DNA of 20,475 nt, taken from the NCBI GenBank assembly GCA_045639845.1, contig JAZUDW010000109.1, forward strand, positions 1 to 20,475, given 5' to 3'. The DNA is from Colimorpha sp045639845 (GTDB lineage: Bacteria; Bacteroidota; Bacteroidia; Bacteroidales; P3). Below the pieces are notes generated by a model that had not been told where the DNA came from, ran no database searches, and worked only from the letters and a program-made list of their open reading frames with translations. Both the position numbers and the translations under genes were made by a program. Below are positions 8,959-14,796 of this stretch, in pieces; within the stretch, counting starts at the first letter, position 1; each line of letters opens with the position of its first letter.

Positions 8959-9476
8959 TGACCGAACATATCACATTGACTTCTTGTGACGAATGCCGCG
9001 ACAAAGACGAAGTCATTCGTTGGATCACCCAGCAATACGATTTCGACCCCGTCGAGGTATCTCAGTGGGTAAACAATCTGCATTTCAATTGGCCACTCTC
9101 TGTCAAGGCTATCGACTCGCAAGGCACCACTGTGGGCTACCTCAATATAAGCGATTATCGCATCGAAGAGGAGACCGCATATATCCAAGAGCAAGCTCCC
9201 GCGTTGCTGCATCACCTCAACGGCTACCGCTACACATCCGTATTTTCCTTTATCGTGGCACCCCAATTCCGGGGCACAGACCTCAACTATCGCATGATAC
9301 AGCATATCATGACCCAGTTGCAGCAATATGATTTTATCTTCATCCCAGTGATGCACCATCTGCGAACCCACCAGTACTGGCAGCGATGGGGTGCTGTTGA
9401 GTTCTTCCGCGATCCCAACTGCGTCTATTACCTCCTGCCTATGCGGTGCGGCTCAAAAGAGTTGATCTGTGGGTAA
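8958..9476 (+). CDS. GNAT-like acetyltransferase family protein, substrate unknown
   Basis: The product is 172 residues long. The middle and C-terminal parts look like a GNAT fold: a strand with GTTVGYLNISDY (56-67), then SVFSFIVAPQFRGTDLNYRMI (94-114), which has the position and shape of the acetyl-CoA motif A though its Q/RxxGxG/A core is degenerate (QFRGTD), followed by HLRTHQYWQRWGAVEFF, a typical late-GNAT segment. The N-terminus has two cysteines (CDEC, residues 10-13). It overlaps the HAD-like gene by one base (TAATG), so the two are almost certainly co-translated and probably act in one process. With the DUF2156 gene, this cluster holds two predicted acyl or aminoacyl transferases and one HAD protein. 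Confidence 0.6.
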   Translation: MTEHITLTSCDECRDKDEVIRWITQQYDFDPVEVSQWVNNLHFNWPLSVKAIDSQGTTVGYLNISDYRIEEETAYIQEQAPALLHHLNGYRYTSVFSFIVAPQFRGTDLNYRMIQHIMTQLQQYDFIFIPVMHHLRTHQYWQRWGAVEFFRDPNCVYYLLPMRCGSKELICG

Positions 9477-9636
9477 CACCTACAGCCACAATTTTTATCG
9501 AAAAAATAGTTTGTCCTATCAGTAATCATTGCCAAAAACAGTGAAACAAAACACCTGATGTCGGCCTAACTGCTGTTGCAATATGTTACATTTCAAATAG
9601 AAAAGCGCATAGCTGAAAAAAACAATACTTTTTTCA

Positions 9637-9666
9637 TTGCCGAATGAGAGAAAAGTAGTACTTTTG
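9637..9666 (+). promoter_or_regulatory. Bacteroidota-type housekeeping promoter of the ferredoxin gene
   Basis: TTG at 9637-9639, a 19-nt spacer, then TACTTTTG at 9659-9666 matches the phylum consensus (-33 TTG, -7 TAnnTTTG) exactly. Transcription would begin some 6-8 nt later, giving a leader of about 25-30 nt before ATG 9701. Confidence 0.85.
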
Positions 9667-9700
9667 CAAAACAATTATTAATCCTAAAAATCTAAAGAAA

Positions 9701-9868
9701 ATGGCTTACAAAATCACTGACTCTTGCGTTGCTTGCGGCACCTGCGCTGGCGAATGCCCTGTAGGAGCTATCACCGAAGGTGACATCTACAAAATTAACC
9801 CCGACACTTGCATCAGCTGCGGTACCTGCGCTGGCGCTTGCCCCACCGGTGCTATCGTAGAAGAATAA
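9701..9868 (+). CDS. Small 2[4Fe-4S] bacterial-type ferredoxin
   Basis: A 55-residue electron carrier. Two repeats of the cluster-binding motif CxxCxxCxxxCP are complete: CVACGTCAGECP (residues 9-20) and CISCGTCAGACP (37-48), each followed by (V/T)GAI. Length and symmetry match the clostridial-type ferredoxin that serves low-potential reactions such as pyruvate:ferredoxin oxidoreductase in anaerobes. It stands alone with its own strong promoter and terminator, which suggests high, independent expression. It uses favoured codons (GCT, GGC, TGC) throughout, also in keeping with high expression. Identity is certain at the family level; its redox partners are not encoded here. Confidence 0.96.
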   Translation: MAYKITDSCVACGTCAGECPVGAITEGDIYKINPDTCISCGTCAGACPTGAIVEE

Positions 9869-9890
9869 TCACCCTTCTCAAGCAGAAAAT

Positions 9891-9926
9891 AAAAAAAGGT
9901 TGTCGTTCATCGGCAACCTTTTTTTT
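9891..9926. terminator. Rho-independent terminator, probably bidirectional
   Basis: The 8-bp stem GGTTGTCG (9898-9905) and CGGCAACC (9911-9918), with one G-T pair, closes a 5-nt loop. Eight T follow on the plus strand, and seven A precede (9891-9897), so the hairpin also has a T-run on the minus strand. It ends the ferredoxin transcript and could end that of the convergent sigma-factor gene. Confidence 0.88.
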
Positions 9927-9938
9927 GTTTGTTTATTT

Positions 9939-10062
9939 GTTTATTTGTTGATTTGAATGTGAGCCTAACCAATGTTGTTTATTTGTTGAACTGTTTATTT
10001 GTTGATTTGAATGCGGACCCAACCCTCAATTCGGCAATGTTGCTTATTTATTGATTTGAATA
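9939..10062 (+). repeat. Degenerate direct repeats (GTTTATTTGTTGATTTGAAT type)
   Basis: A 21-bp word occurs exactly at 9939-9959 and 9993-10013, and with three changes at 10042-10062. The spacers also resemble each other (AGCCTAACCAATGTTG, then ACCCAACC...CAATGTTG), so these are degenerate repeat units of about 50 bp. They lie in the 261-bp gap between the convergent ferredoxin and sigma-factor genes. ATTTGTTGAACTGTTTA (9981-9997) recurs exactly at 16827-16843. Confidence 0.75.
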
Positions 10063-10129
10063 CAGTCCGATCTCTCAAATCAAACGTCGGTCAGCAACCG
10101 CAGTGGAGCCGACAAATCAACATCTATTT

Positions 10130-10990
10130 CTACAGATACGATATCAAGTGTTTGCTTTTGCTGCTTGTCTTGAGTCGTTTCAGCCCTTTCTCTTTGATCT
10201 GGCGCACACGTTCGCGGGTGAGGCCGAATTTGAGAGCTATCTCGTCGAGACTCAGTGCATGGGGCATGCCGATGCCGAAATACATCTTGATCACCTCGCG
10301 TTCGTATTCGGTGAGTGTAGAGAGCGAGCGTTCTATCTCCAGCGAGAGCGACTCCTGCATCAGTTTCGAGTCCGTAGAGGGGGTGTCCTCGTTAGGCAGC
10401 ACATCCACAAAGTTCACGTCCTCGTCGGCCACCAGAGGCGCGTCGATAGAGATATGGCGGCCCGAGATGCCCAGTATGCTCTTGATCTTATCCTGGGGTA
10501 TATCCAGCATTTCTGCCAGCTCTTCTTCCGATGGTGGGCGTTCCAGCTGCTGTTCCAGCTTCGAGATCTCTTTCTTCAGCTTGTTTAGGGCACCCAGCTG
10601 ATTGGAAGGCAGACGCACAATACGCGAGTTTTCGGCGATAGCCTGGAGTATAGACTGGCGTATCCACCACACCGCATACGAGATGAATTTGAAACCGCGG
10701 GTCTCGTCAAATCTCTTGGCTGCTTTGATCAGTCCCACGTTGCCCTCGTTGATGAGGTCGGGCAGACTCAGTCCTTGGTTCTGATACTGTTTTGCCACCG
10801 ATACCACGAATCTCAGGTTGGCCTTCACCAACTGGTCCAGAGCATCGTCGTCGCCTTGTTTGATACGCTGAGCCAGCTGCACCTCTTTCTCAGGTGTTAA
10901 AAGCTCCTCGCTGCAGATATCCTGCAAGTATTTGTCCAGCGACTTGATGTCACGATTGGTGATAGAATGAGTAATCTTTAACTGACGCAT
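10130..10990 (-). CDS. rpoD: Housekeeping RNA polymerase sigma factor (sigma-70 family)
   Basis: The 286-residue protein has sigma region 1.2 (DKYLQDICSEELLTPEKE, 19-36), region 2 from about 49 to 128 with ANLRFVVSVAKQY and GFKFISYAVWWIRQ (core binding and -10 recognition/melting), region 3 (about 130-200), and region 4 (about 215-275) ending in the helix-turn-helix LTRERVRQIKEKGLKRLK. Region 1.1 and the non-conserved insertion of proteobacterial RpoD are absent. That is the known form of the primary sigma factor of Bacteroidota, which reads -33/-7 promoters like those seen in this window. The ATG on the minus strand is at 10990. It converges with the ferredoxin gene and is followed by 261 bp of repeat-rich spacer. 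Confidence 0.95.
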   Translation of the reverse strand: MRQLKITHSITNRDIKSLDKYLQDICSEELLTPEKEVQLAQRIKQGDDDALDQLVKANLRFVVSVAKQYQNQGLSLPDLINEGNVGLIKAAKRFDETRGFKFISYAVWWIRQSILQAIAENSRIVRLPSNQLGALNKLKKEISKLEQQLERPPSEEELAEMLDIPQDKIKSILGISGRHISIDAPLVADEDVNFVDVLPNEDTPSTDSKLMQESLSLEIERSLSTLTEYEREVIKMYFGIGMPHALSLDEIALKFGLTRERVRQIKEKGLKRLKTSSKSKHLISYL

Positions 10991-11145
10991 AAATTCTTAT
11001 TTAGTCCGACATGTTTTTTGGGTGAACAGATTCACATTTGTTGATGGTGGTTTGTTTAGTCTTTGATTTGGTATCATACATCTGTTTCGACCAACAAATC
11101 AGTAATTAAACAACCCATTGCCCATCGTTACAAGTCTTATAAACG

Positions 11146-11177
11146 CAAAACTGCGAAAAAAGTTTCATCTTCATCAA
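11146..11177 (-). promoter_or_regulatory. Possible promoter of the sigma-factor gene
   Basis: On the minus strand TTG (11177-11175), a 21-nt gap and CAGTTTTG (11153-11146) resemble the phylum consensus with one mismatch in TAnnTTTG. It lies about 155 nt before the sigma-factor start. The spacer is slightly long, so this is tentative. Confidence 0.3.
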
Positions 11178-11262
11178 AAAAAAATGATTTTTTTTCATTT
11201 TCCTTTCATGAACAGTGATCCGTAAACGACGTTCCCTCAAATCTAATTGCTGGTTGGTATTT

Positions 11263-11335
11263 ATGATTATCCGCAAAGAGGTGTTTTGCTAGAGCGTTAG
11301 GTGGAATCAAGCAACAGCCTACATGCGAACACAAT
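11263..11335 (-). repeat. 73-bp palindrome-ended repeat, copy A (right end decayed)
   Basis: This is the reverse complement of the copy at 15706-15778. Shared are ATCCGCAAAGAGGTGTT, GCTAGAGC, GAATCAAGCA (11304-11313) and CATGCG, with small substitutions and a one-base T insertion. The left end ATGATTATCCGCA is intact; the right end is altered (CATGCGAACACAATT where CATGCGGATAATCAT is expected). Confidence 0.75.
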
Positions 11336-11432
11336 TTTTATTATATCCCGAATTAGTGAATTATTATCTCTCAATGACTTTATCACTGTATATTTATTGG
11401 CTTTACAGCTTGATTGCATTGGAATCAGAGAC

Positions 11433-11452
11433 TGATGGTGCATGCACCATCA
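11433..11452. repeat. Perfect 20-bp palindrome
   Basis: TGATGGTGCATGCACCATCA reads the same on both strands. It is nested inside a 13-bp inverted pair (GAATTAGTGAATT at 11350-11362 and AATTCACTAATTC at 11504-11516). It could be a dimeric-protein binding site or a hairpin tip; nothing here says which. Confidence 0.7.
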
Positions 11453-11548
11453 AAGATATTCGCATTAATTCAACAATTAAAACATGAGAAGTGCCTATAA
11501 GAAAATTCACTAATTCTGGATCTTTTTAGATTCGTGTTAAAATTACTG

Positions 11549-11592
11549 GAGCGCTGGCGGAATCAAGCAATCACCCACATGCGGATAATCAT
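11549..11592 (-). repeat. 73-bp palindrome-ended repeat, copy C (partial, 44 bp)
   Basis: The half from GAGC to the outer end is present: GAATCAAGCA at 11560-11569 and CACATGCGGATAATCAT at the outer end. The orientation is as in copy A. The other half of the element is missing. Confidence 0.7.
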
Positions 11593-11708
11593 AAAATGAA
11601 AAATAAATGAAGTTGACGGTTGATAAAAAAAAACTGTAACACATAAAATATTATTAATGAATGATTAATCAATGATGATTAATGTTAAGCGAAGCCTTTC
11701 TTGTTTCT

Positions 11709-11824
11709 AAACATTAATTGTCACGAATGGAACATTAATCTTTCATTAATTATTTCAGCGCCGACGGAATTGTTAAAATATTATTAATGAGTGATTAATG
11801 TTCGATTTGTGACAATTAATGTTT
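11709..11824. repeat. Long inverted repeat, 42-bp arms with 38 matches
   Basis: The left arm 11709-11750 and right arm 11783-11824 are reverse complements apart from four positions, with a 32-bp loop. Both arms contain AAACATTAATTGTCAC and GAACATTAATC. The loop holds GCGCCGACGGAAT, similar to GCGCTGGCGGAAT in repeat copy C (11551-11562). A 26-bp word spanning loop and right arm (11774-11799) is repeated with one change at 11644-11669. It lies between kdsA and rpoD. Confidence 0.85.
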
Positions 11825-11825
11825 T

Positions 11826-11880
11826 ATGTCTATCCGAATGTGGTCTGTTGCTTGATTCTGCCACATGCTAGCAAGCAAAT
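11826..11880 (+). repeat. 73-bp palindrome-ended repeat, copy D (partial, diverged)
   Basis: It has the orientation of the 15706 copy: ATGTCTATCCGAATG, then TGCTTGATTC (11849-11858), CCACATGCT and AGCAAGCAAATC. The right third of the element is missing. It starts two bases behind the long inverted repeat. Confidence 0.6.
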
Positions 11881-11948
11881 CAGAGACTATTTACGTATTT
11901 GAGTGCTCGACTCTGTACTTTTGTTTACTCAAAGATTATTCGCTACTG

Positions 11949-12767
11949 CTAGAACGTGTTCACGGCCTGTCGTATGGCAACCAGCTGTTTCAATAGAGTT
12001 TCGACTTTATGAAGTGGCAACATATTGGCACCATCCGATTTGGCCTGAGAGGGATTGGGGTGTGTCTCCATAAAGATACCGTCGCAGCCAACAGCAATAG
12101 CTGCTCGTGCTATGGTCCCTATCATAGTGGGGTCTCCTCCACTTACACCGCTGTCTTGATTGGGCTCTTGAAGCGAGTGGGTGATGTCAACAATCACGGG
12201 AACATTGCATTCTTGCATCTTGGGGACGTTTCGGAAGTCCACAATCAAATCGTTGTAGCCAAAAGTGGTGCCTCTGTCTGTCAACATGACGTTGTGGTTA
12301 CCGCTTTGAATCACTTTCTCTACAGCGTGGGCCATGGGGCGTGCTGCCATAAATTGACCTTTTTTGATGTTGACGCAGCGTCCGGTAGCAGCAGCAGCTT
12401 GGAGAAGGGATGTCTGTCGGCATAGGAATGCAGGTATCTGAAGCACATCTACGTATTGAGCTGCTATTGCGGCTTCGTCGTCAGTGTGGATGTCGGTGAC
12501 GACGGGAATATGGAATTTGGAACGGATATCGGCCAATACCTGGAGGGCTTCCGTGTCTCCAATTCCCGTAAAAGAGTCGATCCTACTGCGATTGGCTTTC
12601 CTATAGGATGCTTTGAAAGCAAAGGGTATATGGAGTTTTTCGGTGATGCCGACTAGCTGTTCGCATATTGCAAAAGGACTCTCGGTGTCTTCGATAACGC
12701 AGGGACCTGCAATAAGAAAGAAATTCCCGCTTTCGGTGTGGTGTAGTTGGGGTAGATTGGGTAGCAT
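11949..12767 (-). CDS. kdsA: 3-deoxy-8-phosphooctulonate (Kdo8P) synthase
   Basis: The 272-residue enzyme condenses phosphoenolpyruvate with arabinose 5-phosphate to give Kdo 8-phosphate, the precursor of the LPS inner-core sugar Kdo, in the cytoplasm. IAGPCVIE opens the barrel, and RKANRSR (56-62) is the KANR motif that separates KdsA from DAHP synthases. Cys23, His197 (DITHS), Glu234 (METHP) and Asp245 (KSDGANML) form the metal site, so by family knowledge this should be the metal-dependent class, unlike the E. coli enzyme, which lacks the cysteine. The loop after KKGQF reads MAARPMA. The gene starts 149 nt after the four-helix-bundle gene on the same strand; no other Kdo genes are in view. 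Confidence 0.96.
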   Translation of the reverse strand: MLPNLPQLHHTESGNFFLIAGPCVIEDTESPFAICEQLVGITEKLHIPFAFKASYRKANRSRIDSFTGIGDTEALQVLADIRSKFHIPVVTDIHTDDEAAIAAQYVDVLQIPAFLCRQTSLLQAAAATGRCVNIKKGQFMAARPMAHAVEKVIQSGNHNVMLTDRGTTFGYNDLIVDFRNVPKMQECNVPVIVDITHSLQEPNQDSGVSGGDPTMIGTIARAAIAVGCDGIFMETHPNPSQAKSDGANMLPLHKVETLLKQLVAIRQAVNTF

Positions 12768-12865
12768 TGTGTGGTTTTATTAGTTTGAGTTTAGTTTGAA
12801 TACATTGACGAAGTAGGACAAAAGAATCTATTAGTCGATTGTTAGACGACTACAGTATAGTATAA

Positions 12866-12885
12866 AATGGCTCGTGACAACGAGC
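12866..12885 (-). terminator. Weak hairpin behind the four-helix-bundle gene
   Basis: On the minus strand GCTCGT (12885-12880) pairs with ACGAGC (12875-12870) around a 4-nt loop and is followed by CATTTTATA. The T-run is poor, so termination may be partial. Confidence 0.3.
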
Positions 12886-12916
12886 TGGTCAGCGTGTTTG
12901 GTAGGCCTACGATTGG

Positions 12917-13375
12917 CTATTCCTTGATGTCGAACGAATCGATGTCGATCGATGTGTCGTCGATAGCGTCGTCGGACAAATCGTCGTTGTGACGATGCTG
13001 ACTATTGCGTTGCAACGATACTATGAGCGCACCCACCATACGGGTGAGTTCCATAAGGTGTTGACGACTCTGCTCTCCCTGTTCATCGGTGAGTAGGCCG
13101 GCACGGTGAGCCAAAGCGGTATAGATGACGCATTCGCGAATAGCAGTCTTAGATATTTTGAGGTAGTGCTCAAACTGTGATCTGTTGCGAGAAGAACCTT
13201 CGGCAATATTGAGTTCGATGTCGAAAGCAGAAGAACAGAATGATGCTACCAGTTTGGCTTGTGCTTCATTGCGCGAGGTGTTCAGAACCTCGAGAATCCA
13301 CGAGCTGTAATCGAGAGCTTTATCATAGACACGAAGGTCTTCAAAGCGGAAAAAACTAATGTTCTTTTCGTCCAT
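12917..13375 (-). CDS. Four-helix-bundle protein (23S rRNA IVP / S23 family) with acidic tail
   Basis: A 152-residue protein. RFEDLRVYDKAL (10-21) and ELNIAEGSSRNR (54-65), followed by a FEHYLKISKTAIREC helix (68-82), are the hallmarks of the family first met in the intervening sequences of 23S rRNA genes; many Bacteroidota carry stand-alone copies. They form small four-helix oligomers whose biological role is still not clear. Residues 125-152 form an unusual tail rich in Asp, Ser and Ile (DDLSDDAIDD and SIDIDSFDIKE) beyond the normal end of the fold. The frame is open upstream to 13432, but ATG 13375 begins the conserved domain and is chosen. It lies between kdsA and a flavoprotein gene on the same strand with gaps of 149 and 184 bp, so it may have its own transcript. 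Confidence 0.82.
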   Translation of the reverse strand: MDEKNISFFRFEDLRVYDKALDYSSWILEVLNTSRNEAQAKLVASFCSSAFDIELNIAEGSSRNRSQFEHYLKISKTAIRECVIYTALAHRAGLLTDEQGEQSRQHLMELTRMVGALIVSLQRNSQHRHNDDLSDDAIDDTSIDIDSFDIKE

Positions 13376-13402
13376 TGTAGTGTGTATTATTTGAATATTT
13401 CT

Positions 13403-13414
13403 GCGGCGAGCCGC
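13403..13414. repeat. Short GC palindrome upstream of the four-helix-bundle gene
   Basis: GCGGC-GA-GCCGC is a GC-rich hairpin in an AT-rich spacer, 28 bases before the ATG on the minus strand. It could be a leader hairpin or a regulator site. Confidence 0.4.
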
Positions 13415-13559
13415 GGGATGATAGATTTGCAAACAAAGGAGTCAAGACGTTCTTGGTCGCAGAAGTTGCAGTAGTAATGTAGAGGGCCTGGTGGGTTAAT
13501 GTAGTGTGTGAGGTCTTGGAATTTCTTGAATCTATTTCGTCTTTATAATATTAATATAC

Positions 13560-14555
13560 TTAATTGATATTTGTACCTATTTCAGAAAAATAGCGCATGA
13601 ATTGTGTGCGAAGTATCATGGACGCATTGTCGGACTCCTTGAACGCCATCAGACCACGGAATTGGTCCAGTGTGTCGAAATCATGTCGTTGCATCCATTG
13701 TTGCACACCTTCGTTGAGTTGAGAGATGTAGTCAAGGCCATTTTTATAGAGGCACGACGACACTTGTACGGTTTGTGCACCAGCCAAGAGGAGTTTCACC
13801 ACATCGTCGGCACGATGGATGCCGGTGGAAGCGCTGAGGGGGCAGCGAAGCTTGTTGGTGAGTATGGCTACCCATCTGAGCGTTTCGTACATCTGGCTGG
13901 GGTCGGAGAGTAGCGGTGCTTGTTTGGGCTGCAAAGTGTCGGTGTCAATATCAATATTGACCATACGGCTGAACATAGTGAGGCCGCTGATCCCCATCCA
14001 TGATAGTTGCTGCATGAATTTGGCCATATCCGTAAAATAGGGACTGACCTTGATGGCAATAGGGATGGATACAGACTTGCGGAGTGTGAGAACTACGTTT
14101 TGGAACAGACGTTCAACATCGTCGGTGGATGTTGAAGTCTCGTAAGGGAGCATGGACATCGTGAGTTCGATGGCGTCGCAACCGGCTTCTTCGAACTTTC
14201 GTGCGTAGGTGAGCCAGTTTTCAAAGGAATAGCAATCGATACTGCCTACGATAGGAATGTGGAGCTGACGTTTGGCATCTGCTATCAAGGCAAAATGCCG
14301 TTCCATGTCGGCCGTCGATGCATGGTTGGCCAAATAGTCGTAGCTGCTACCGTAAAGGTCGGTAGGTGCATACATGTTGGCACTATGCTTGATGTCGAAA
14401 ATAATCTGTTCTTCGAACACCGATTTCAGTATCACGGCTCCTGCACCAGCATCCTCAAGCCGTTTGAGCGTGTCGATATCGTGGGTAAGGCTACAACTGC
14501 CCACCACGATAGGGCTCTCCACATCAACGCCCATGTATTTTGTCTTTAAACTCAT
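13560..14555 (-). CDS. Dihydroorotate dehydrogenase-like flavoprotein
   Basis: A 331-residue TIM-barrel protein of the DHOD/FMN family. LESPIVVGS-like start (VESPIVVGSCS, 12-22), the first-strand DAGAGAVILKSVFEEQ (35-50), IPIAIKVSPYF (164-174, with the FMN-contacting lysine), and ASTGIHRADDVVKLLLAGA (242-260, FMN-phosphate loop) fit. The usual PyrD core NxSCPN is replaced by ELTMSMLP (130-137), so it is not a standard PyrD; Bacteroidales carry this variant in addition to a true PyrD. The reaction is therefore uncertain: it may reduce another pyrimidine-like or quinone substrate. The frame extends to 14648, but that stretch crosses the -7 element and lacks homology, so ATG 14555 is chosen. It is divergent from the TPR gene. 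Confidence 0.8.
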   Translation of the reverse strand: MSLKTKYMGVDVESPIVVGSCSLTHDIDTLKRLEDAGAGAVILKSVFEEQIIFDIKHSANMYAPTDLYGSSYDYLANHASTADMERHFALIADAKRQLHIPIVGSIDCYSFENWLTYARKFEEAGCDAIELTMSMLPYETSTSTDDVERLFQNVVLTLRKSVSIPIAIKVSPYFTDMAKFMQQLSWMGISGLTMFSRMVNIDIDTDTLQPKQAPLLSDPSQMYETLRWVAILTNKLRCPLSASTGIHRADDVVKLLLAGAQTVQVSSCLYKNGLDYISQLNEGVQQWMQRHDFDTLDQFRGLMAFKESDNASMILRTQFMRYFSEIGTNIN

Positions 14556-14590
14556 ATAATAAATCGGTATTCTTAATTTGAAAACGAATG

Positions 14591-14598
14591 CAAAGATA
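14591..14598 (-). promoter_or_regulatory. -7 element for the dihydroorotate dehydrogenase-like gene
   Basis: TATCTTTG on the minus strand (plus-strand CAAAGATA) matches TAnnTTTG and is followed by C as usual. It lies 35 nt before the ATG. No TTG is seen at the expected -33 distance. Confidence 0.6.
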
Positions 14599-14735
14599 TG
14601 CTTTTTTTTGATAATACGGGTTATTTTGCTATATATTTTTTTTATCAACAGGCAAACTGATTACTTTGCAATGTATTGTGAATATAATTATTTTTTTGCT
14701 TGTTAATAAAAATAGATGCATTTGAAAATAATTTC

Positions 14736-14764
14736 TTGGAGAAGAAAAAAAATGAGTATCTTTG
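14736..14764 (+). promoter_or_regulatory. Bacteroidota-type promoter of the membrane-anchored TPR gene
   Basis: TTG at 14736-14738, an 18-nt spacer and TATCTTTG at 14757-14764 fit the consensus. It decides the gene start: the upstream in-frame ATGs at 14716 and 14752 lie before or within the promoter. Confidence 0.75.
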
Positions 14765-14796
14765 CAACTCGTAAAACTAAATTATTCTTACCTAGA

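Larger units (their letters stand above)
11260..11595. repeat. 16-bp perfect inverted pair bracketing a 336-bp segment
   Basis: TTTATGATTATCCGCA at 11260-11275 and its exact reverse complement at 11580-11595 face each other. The pair is made of the outer ends of repeat copies A and C. The enclosed segment holds a perfect 20-bp palindrome and a 13-bp inverted pair but no gene. It may be a composite of two repeat copies rather than a true mobile unit. Confidence 0.65.
10991..11948. other. 958-bp non-coding, AT-rich, repeat-rich gap between rpoD and kdsA
   Basis: I find no plausible protein or known RNA gene here. The gap holds copies of the 73-bp repeat family (11263-11335, 11549-11592, 11826-11880), a 16-bp inverted pair bracketing 11260-11595, a 20-bp palindrome (11433-11452), a 13-bp inverted pair (11350-11362 and 11504-11516), a 26-bp direct repeat (11644-11669 and 11774-11799), and a 42-bp-armed inverted repeat (11709-11824). 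A stray TACTTTTG at 11916-11923 has no -33 partner. An AT hairpin of A9/T8 runs occurs near 11176-11197. Confidence 0.8.

Noticed and set aside
9939..10062. Repeats considered as a CRISPR array
   Set aside because: Only two exact copies, low-complexity repeat sequence, spacers that resemble each other, and no cas genes.
10011..10601. 196-codon plus-strand frame opposite the sigma-factor gene, and the 161-codon frame at 10103-10588
   Set aside because: Both are shadows of rpoD; the serine-rich product of the first is typical of antisense translation of this gene.
11263..11880. TTATCCGCA within repeat ends looks like a DnaA box (TTATCCACA), suggesting an origin
   Set aside because: Each site has the same mismatch and is explained by the repeat family ends. 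There is no cluster of true boxes, and dnaA or other origin-linked genes are not nearby.
11916..11923. TACTTTTG on the plus strand, which would drive transcription antisense to kdsA
   Set aside because: It matches the -7 element but has no TTG at an acceptable distance, and nothing on the plus strand downstream needs it.
13432..13439. TAGATTTG on the plus strand upstream of the four-helix-bundle gene
   Set aside because: No -33 partner, and it points away from that gene with no plus-strand gene following.
14716..14796. N-terminal extension of the TPR protein
   Set aside because: It would start upstream of the promoter at 14736-14764, so the transcript could not contain it.
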